A DNA stretch of 64,000 bases from G963664835 sp963664835. GTDB taxonomy: Bacteria > Chloroflexota > UBA6077 > FW602-bin22 > JBCLEL01. Positions 62,917-64,000 of this stretch are shown piece after piece. Under the pieces are notes generated by a model. That model made no database searches. It was not told the DNA's origin and saw only the letters and a list, made by a program, of their open reading frames with translations. Position numbers and translations under genes: made by a program. The stretch is from contig CAXXUG010000027.1 of NCBI GenBank assembly GCA_963664835.2, positions 1 through 64,000 on the forward strand. Direction: 5' to 3'. Position 1 is the stretch's first letter, and every line of letters begins with the position of its first letter.

Positions 62917-63322
62917 AGTTCCTTAACCCGATTTGCTCAGCGGCACCAGCCTTGCAGGACACCGCCAGTCGTAATTGCGAAAGGAAAAACGGGCATTAGC
63001 GCAAATTGTGGGGATTCACTCGCTGCGCCGGACTGCGAATGTTACAGGATTGGCGGCGAGTGGGGGATAGTGCTGGTTCGAAGATGTTCGGAACCAATCG
63101 GATACACCCCCTCTAGACACGTCGCCTCAAAGAATGGATATTAAGGAACACGTGTCACTTTTTTAGTTGAGAAGGTTACGTGAAGTGGTAGACTGACTCG
63201 CGTCGCGCTCTATTCCTTTACACCCATGTCAACTGCTTTGTCGCGCAATATGTCCTGCAATTCATTGTGCCATTCCGGGGCCCACACAACCGATTGTAAA
63301 GAGATGAGAGGCTCGAAGCCTA
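62917..63322. other. Intergenic region between ABC pair B and the nuclease gene
   Basis: A 406-bp gap. Its left part resembles the region upstream of pair A (GTTGTGGGGA, CGCTGC-CCGGA, GCTATAGG/GTTACAGG), so the promoter region was duplicated with the genes. A weak promoter (TTGAGA, 16 bp, TAGACT at 63167-63194) points right, toward the nuclease. No small gene is seen. Confidence 0.5.
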
Positions 63323-63949
63323 ATGGTCAACCCGCATTCCGCCGTGCCCATAACCAGAAATCGCGTTGGCTCTAGTAGTTTCAATGGTAAGTTGAACCTA
63401 CCATTCGAATTGCGTTTACAGAATTTCGAGATCGCAATCCAGGATGTTTACGACTTCTTCTACGATGTGAACGCCCATCTAGTTGGTAAAGGCTTGAATC
63501 GGCTCGACGACATGCTCAGACCTGCGATCATGTCAGGCGTTCCGTCGGATATGCTCACCGCGAGCCTAGCTAGTCACTCGCGAGTTCTAACGGAAAACCA
63601 ATATCACAATGGGCACCCGGACTTGATCGTTCAAGGGGCATATCCTGACAACTCCGTAAGGGCAGGTACGGAGGGTGTGGAGGTCAAGACTACTCGCAAA
63701 TCCGGCGGAGCAGTCGACACCCATGGAGCCCGCGACCAATGGTTGTGCGTTTTTGTGTATCGAGTGGACACGAAGTCAGAGCCGGCGCGCGCCCGGGAGC
63801 CTTTGACCTTTACCGAGGTTTATCTTGGGCACGTTACGATCGAAGATTTCCGGAAGAATCCGCGAGGGGAACTTGGTACACGCACCGCTACGCTTCACAA
63901 AGATGGGATACGTAGATTGCGAGAGAATTGGGTCTATTTCGCGGACTGA
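63323..63949 (+). CDS. PD-(D/E)XK restriction-endonuclease-like protein
   Basis: A 208-residue protein. NGHPDLIVQG followed after ~20 residues by EGVEVKTTRK gives a PD-(D/E)XK active site (Asp, Glu, Lys). WLCVFVYRVD supplies the next strand of the fold. This looks like a type II-like restriction endonuclease or a defence-system nuclease subunit. A methyltransferase would be expected next door but lies beyond the window, if present. The gene is AT-richer than the ABC cluster. The downstream 50 bp show no second gene. Confidence 0.7.
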   Translation: MVNPHSAVPITRNRVGSSSFNGKLNLPFELRLQNFEIAIQDVYDFFYDVNAHLVGKGLNRLDDMLRPAIMSGVPSDMLTASLASHSRVLTENQYHNGHPDLIVQGAYPDNSVRAGTEGVEVKTTRKSGGAVDTHGARDQWLCVFVYRVDTKSEPARAREPLTFTEVYLGHVTIEDFRKNPRGELGTRTATLHKDGIRRLRENWVYFAD

Positions 63950-64000
63950 CTCCCGCTTGGAGAGTAACGCGTCAATTTCGGGATCGCCTCAGTCGCCATA

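Overview
The window is GC-rich bacterial chromosome. Most housekeeping genes use GTG/ATG starts with AGGAG-type ribosome sites. The mix of genes suggests a Chloroflexota-type lineage, possibly of the SAR202/Dehalococcoidia kind: Sec-containing SelD, DUF2961, Gfo/Idh/MocA and SDR enzymes, VanW-PASTA lipoprotein, tRNA-Tyr-tuf-rpmG, and an Erg6-like sterol methyltransferase. That placement is inference; there is no rRNA here to test it. The organism uses selenocysteine, because selD is readable only through an in-frame UGA.

Layout. 0-3.7 kb: purD (partial), guaA and a NYN-domain RNase-like gene, preceded by a promoter and terminator that would make a ~145-nt leader or small RNA. 4-19 kb: a defence-like region. 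It holds a P-loop NTPase fused to a phosphoribosyltransferase-like domain, a nucleobase permease, the sterol-methyltransferase-like gene, a ParA/SAP-like/HEPN-like cassette between ~415-bp direct repeats, a DNA methyltransferase fused to an HNH nuclease, and a short prokaryotic Argonaute with its SIR2-(RecG-like)-APAZ partner. 19-28.8 kb: a patchwork of small two-gene modules (a ~90-aa protein plus a retropepsin-like aspartic protease) in complete and broken copies, a DUF433/DUF5615 pair, direct repeats, a tRNA 3'-end scar and a tandem hairpin repeat. Ordinary metabolic genes are scattered among them.

28.8-32.4 kb: alcohol dehydrogenase, purM and an oxidoreductase. 32.4-38.8 kb: an orphan FitA-like antitoxin, then a two-gene operon of an HTH-nuclease-like-STAND NTPase and a methylase-less type IIG-like protein. 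The operon promoter lies inside a perfect palindrome, suggesting autorepression. 38.9-55.2 kb: core genome with tRNA-Tyr, tuf, rpmG, CvpA-CAP, selD, DUF2961, a heterodimeric ABC exporter, SDR, GDPD, rhodanese, methyltransferase, TPR, VanW and serS. 55.3-62.9 kb: two tandem copies of a second ABC exporter gene pair. The right edge starts another PD-(D/E)XK nuclease.

The best candidates for undescribed biology are the STAND/type-IIG-like operon with its palindromic operator (32.7-38.2 kb), the NTPase-PRTase protein (4.0-7.2 kb), the small-protein/aspartic-protease modules, and the extended SIR2-RecG-APAZ/pAgo operon. All functional statements rest on reading motifs by eye; no database search was possible. 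Positions read by eye may be off by one or two bases.
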